From Medicago truncatula (Eukaryota; Streptophyta; Magnoliopsida; Fabales; Fabaceae): 64,000 nt of DNA. The position numbers were made by a program, and so were the translations under genes. Below, piece after piece: positions 62,157-64,000 of this stretch (positions are counted from its first letter, which is position 1; every line of letters starts with the position of its first letter). The stretch covers positions 32,802,091 through 32,866,090 of the forward strand of contig NC_053044.1 of the NCBI RefSeq assembly GCF_003473485.1, read 5' to 3'. A model generated the notes under the pieces. It did no database searches. It saw only the letters and a program-made list of their open reading frames with translations, and was not told the origin of the DNA.

Positions 62157-62885
62157 TCAACGGAAAAATGGATTTGGCCAAAACCCATTTGGGGGATTGA
62201 CATTTCCCATGGGAGGTGCCTGATCCCCACCACCATTATTCATCAAGTTCATAAAAAAATGTTGCTTCTGCATAACATCCATGTTCATGTCCAAAACATG
62301 TTGACCGTGACTCCCTTGTCCATTCTCTTCAATCTTAGGTACTGGATTAGCCACCATTGTTGATGCTACCATTTGAGTTTGAGTTTGAGTTTGACCTTGA
62401 CCTTGACCATTCCTGCTCAACATTTCAACCCTCCTATTGATATCTTTCAAATACTGATCAATCAACCATGCCATATCATTCAAATCAACCATGCTTATAT
62501 TGTGCATAACTTGATCAGCACTAAGGTACTGAAACATTAACTGAGTCATTTCTTTTTCTCTATTATCCTTTCTTTGTTTAGTCAATTGATCTTTCGCCTT
62601 TTGAATCCGCTGCCTCAAAAAACTCTCTTGGTTCACCATCTTTTTGCTTTGTTCCAATTCAGGCATTTTTCGGAACTTTGATAGCACCCTTTGGACTCCT
62701 AAAGGAGATGGCCAAACCTCAGGTTGAGGATCGTATGGACTATAGATTATAGCACAAGCATCAATACCACAGAGGGTGCTGAGTTCACTAACCTTTTTCA
62801 TTAGACCTTTCTTCCTTTTCTTGAACGTCGCCTTCCTCGCGGAGTCGTTGATTATGAATGCGAGTTTCACCTTTTTTCTAGTCAT
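62157..62885 (-). CDS. Type I (M-gamma) MADS-box protein, AGL80-like
   Basis: 242 residues from the ATG at 62885, intronless as usual for type I. The MADS domain (1-60) reads MTRKKVKLAFIINDSARKA, then KKRKKGLMKKVSELSTLCG and ACAIIYSPYDPQPEVWPS, which is the M-gamma signature of AGL80 and relatives. A charged helical region (about 75-170) probably mediates dimerisation with M-alpha partners. A Gln/Thr repeat (GQGQTQTQTQ, about 172-182) and an Asn/Pro-rich tail follow. Such proteins act in the nucleus in the female gametophyte (central cell) and endosperm. The upstream in-frame ATG at 62918 is ignored because the MADS domain must begin at MTRKK. Confidence 0.92.
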   Translation of the reverse strand: MTRKKVKLAFIINDSARKATFKKRKKGLMKKVSELSTLCGIDACAIIYSPYDPQPEVWPSPLGVQRVLSKFRKMPELEQSKKMVNQESFLRQRIQKAKDQLTKQRKDNREKEMTQLMFQYLSADQVMHNISMVDLNDMAWLIDQYLKDINRRVEMLSRNGQGQGQTQTQTQMVASTMVANPVPKIEENGQGSHGQHVLDMNMDVMQKQHFFMNLMNNGGGDQAPPMGNVNPPNGFWPNPFFR

Positions 62886-62923
62886 GGTGGTGGTGATGAA
62901 GAGGAACAGAAAGAACAATCTCT

Positions 62924-62933
62924 TATTTATATA
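62924..62933 (-). promoter_or_regulatory. TATA box of the MADS-box gene
   Basis: TATATAAATA on the minus strand about 40 bases upstream of the ATG. The leader would be very short. It also argues against a start at 62918. Confidence 0.55.
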
Positions 62934-62939
62934 GATTGT

Positions 62940-63525
62940 TTGAGATGATTGATAGGTAAGTCCTTGCTGGAAGCATTAGCATGACACATTCAAAGCCAAA
63001 TATTTGTGCTATGAATTTAGAGATGTCAAATTTAAATGTGCACCATATGTGTTATGAATTAGAGATATCAAGTTTAAATGTCATTCAAATGGAGAATCAA
63101 AATAATATTTTGTAAATTGGATCGTGATGAGTTTTCTTCTCATAGTTTTCTCTCCCCATCCTATGATTGTATATTTTCCCGTTTTGATTGAAGATTCATC
63201 CTCTTCAATATGTTTCTTTTTTATTACTCTACGTATTTAGTAAGATATATTTTGCCAAATCTCACATATAGCTGCTCATTATTCTATTTAGGTGTTGTAT
63301 TATAATTCATGTCAGATTCATGTTTGTAACAACTATGTGTGAGATTTGACAAAATAGAGTAGTATGGTTAATAAATAAGATATCCTCAAGTGATCACTAT
63401 TTAAATAACAATCTCTTATTAAACTTCCTCAAAAAAATATCAAACCATCATATCCTATGAAAATTCGATTACATTAAAAATGTAACCACTTAAATTTCAT
63501 TAGTCAGTACCATTCTTGTCCCTTA
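62940..63525. other. Upstream region of the MADS-box gene
   Basis: Contains one weak inverted repeat (about 63225-63363, arms around TTTG(C/T)CAAATCTCACA(T/C)AT). No gene is seen. Confidence 0.5.
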
Positions 63526-63534
63526 TAAATAAAA

Positions 63535-63819
63535 GGGGTTAATTAAGTTTTTAGTCCCTATAAATATTCACAGTTTTGTTTTTAGTCCCTACAAAATAAA
63601 ATCACATTTTATAGTCCCTGTGACATTTTTCTTAAGCATTTTAGGGACTAAAAATGTTGATGGAAAAATTTTATAGGGACTAAAAATGCTGATGAAAAAT
63701 TTTATAGGGACTAAAAATGTTGATGGAAAATTTTATAGGGACTAAAAAGTGTGATTTTATTTTGTAAGGATTAAAATAAAATTCTGAATATTTATAGGGT
63801 CCATTTACTTAATTAACCC
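63535..63819. mobile_element. Mutator-type MITE with internal tandem repeats
   Basis: Inverted ends GGGTTAATTAAG (the left side has one extra G). Exact 9-bp repeats TAAATAAAA at 63526-63534 and 63820-63828. Inside, a unit of about 35 bases with TATAGGGACTAAAAATG is repeated three to four times (about 63645-63755). Confidence 0.8.
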
Positions 63820-63828
63820 TAAATAAAA

Positions 63829-64000
63829 ATGTACTCAAATAGATAAATTTAAATGTATTGTAAGCAATAAATTTTTATTTTTACGGAAAAATAACTCTAT
63901 CATTTCATCATCGATAATAGTAGCAATACAATTGAAAGGATAATTAAAAAAGTTGAGGCTAGACTTAAATACAAGATTAAAGCTAGTATTTGATGAGGAA
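63829..64000. other. Right edge, nothing recognised
   Basis: AT-rich; no feature is visible up to the window end. Confidence 0.5.

Noticed and set aside
62886..62918. Earlier in-frame ATG of the MADS-box gene
   Set aside because: It adds a hydrophobic MFFLFLF stretch before the MADS domain and would nearly overlap the TATA box. Family members begin at MTRKK.
1..64000. CRISPR arrays, bacterial operons, tRNA or rRNA genes
   Set aside because: No regularly spaced repeats with unique spacers, no Shine-Dalgarno-led gene strings and no foldable intact tRNA were seen. The window is plant nuclear DNA.

Overview
The window is nuclear DNA from a flowering plant, most likely a legume of the Medicago type. 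The signs are split genes with GT-AG introns, very AT-rich intergenic DNA, plant-only gene families (type I MADS-box, QALGGH zinc finger, U-box/ARM ligase) and many plant MITEs, LINE relics and a SINE-like piece. The species is an inference; nothing in the sequence names it.

Layout. Positions 1-38,400 hold a head-to-tail array of at least four paralogous genes on the minus strand. All are diverged homologues of importin-5 (RanBP5/Kap121, a karyopherin-beta that carries cargo into the nucleus). Copy 1 is cut by the left window edge (start at 881). Copies 2 (9918-2419) and 3 (27145-20644) each resolve into 19 exons whose lengths and phases join into one open frame of 1117 and 1134 codons. Copy 4 (38360-31017) is being remodelled: its original start codon is lost, one exon and part of the next are deleted in frame, one exon has gained an intron, and a 10-bp deletion causes a frameshift near the 3' end. 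All four share a CCACGTCA (bZIP-type) motif just upstream.

The spacer between copies 2 and 3 (10-20 kb) is a mosaic of repeated AT-rich segments hit by 5'-truncated LINEs and a MITE. Some of these insertions have target-site duplications and matching empty sites inside the window. The copy 3 promoter carries a 618-bp hAT-type element with GGGCC-rich ends.

Positions 39-64 kb hold three further recognisable genes: a single-C2H2 zinc-finger repressor with EAR motifs (minus), an intronless U-box E3 ligase of the PUB20/21/22 type (plus) and a type I M-gamma MADS-box gene of the AGL80 type (minus). The space between them is repeat-rich. It holds an RTE-type LINE fragment, a 660-bp foldback, Stowaway-like MITEs, several elements with 9-bp target duplications (one nested inside a Stowaway element), a 1.6-kb element with perfect 20-bp terminal inverted repeats, and fossil gene pieces.

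The three single genes show no functional link to one another. The coherent system here is the importin-5-like cluster, which looks like a lineage-specific expansion with ongoing change in exon structure. Exon coordinates were read by eye from splice signals, phase and alignment between paralogues; no transcript data were available.
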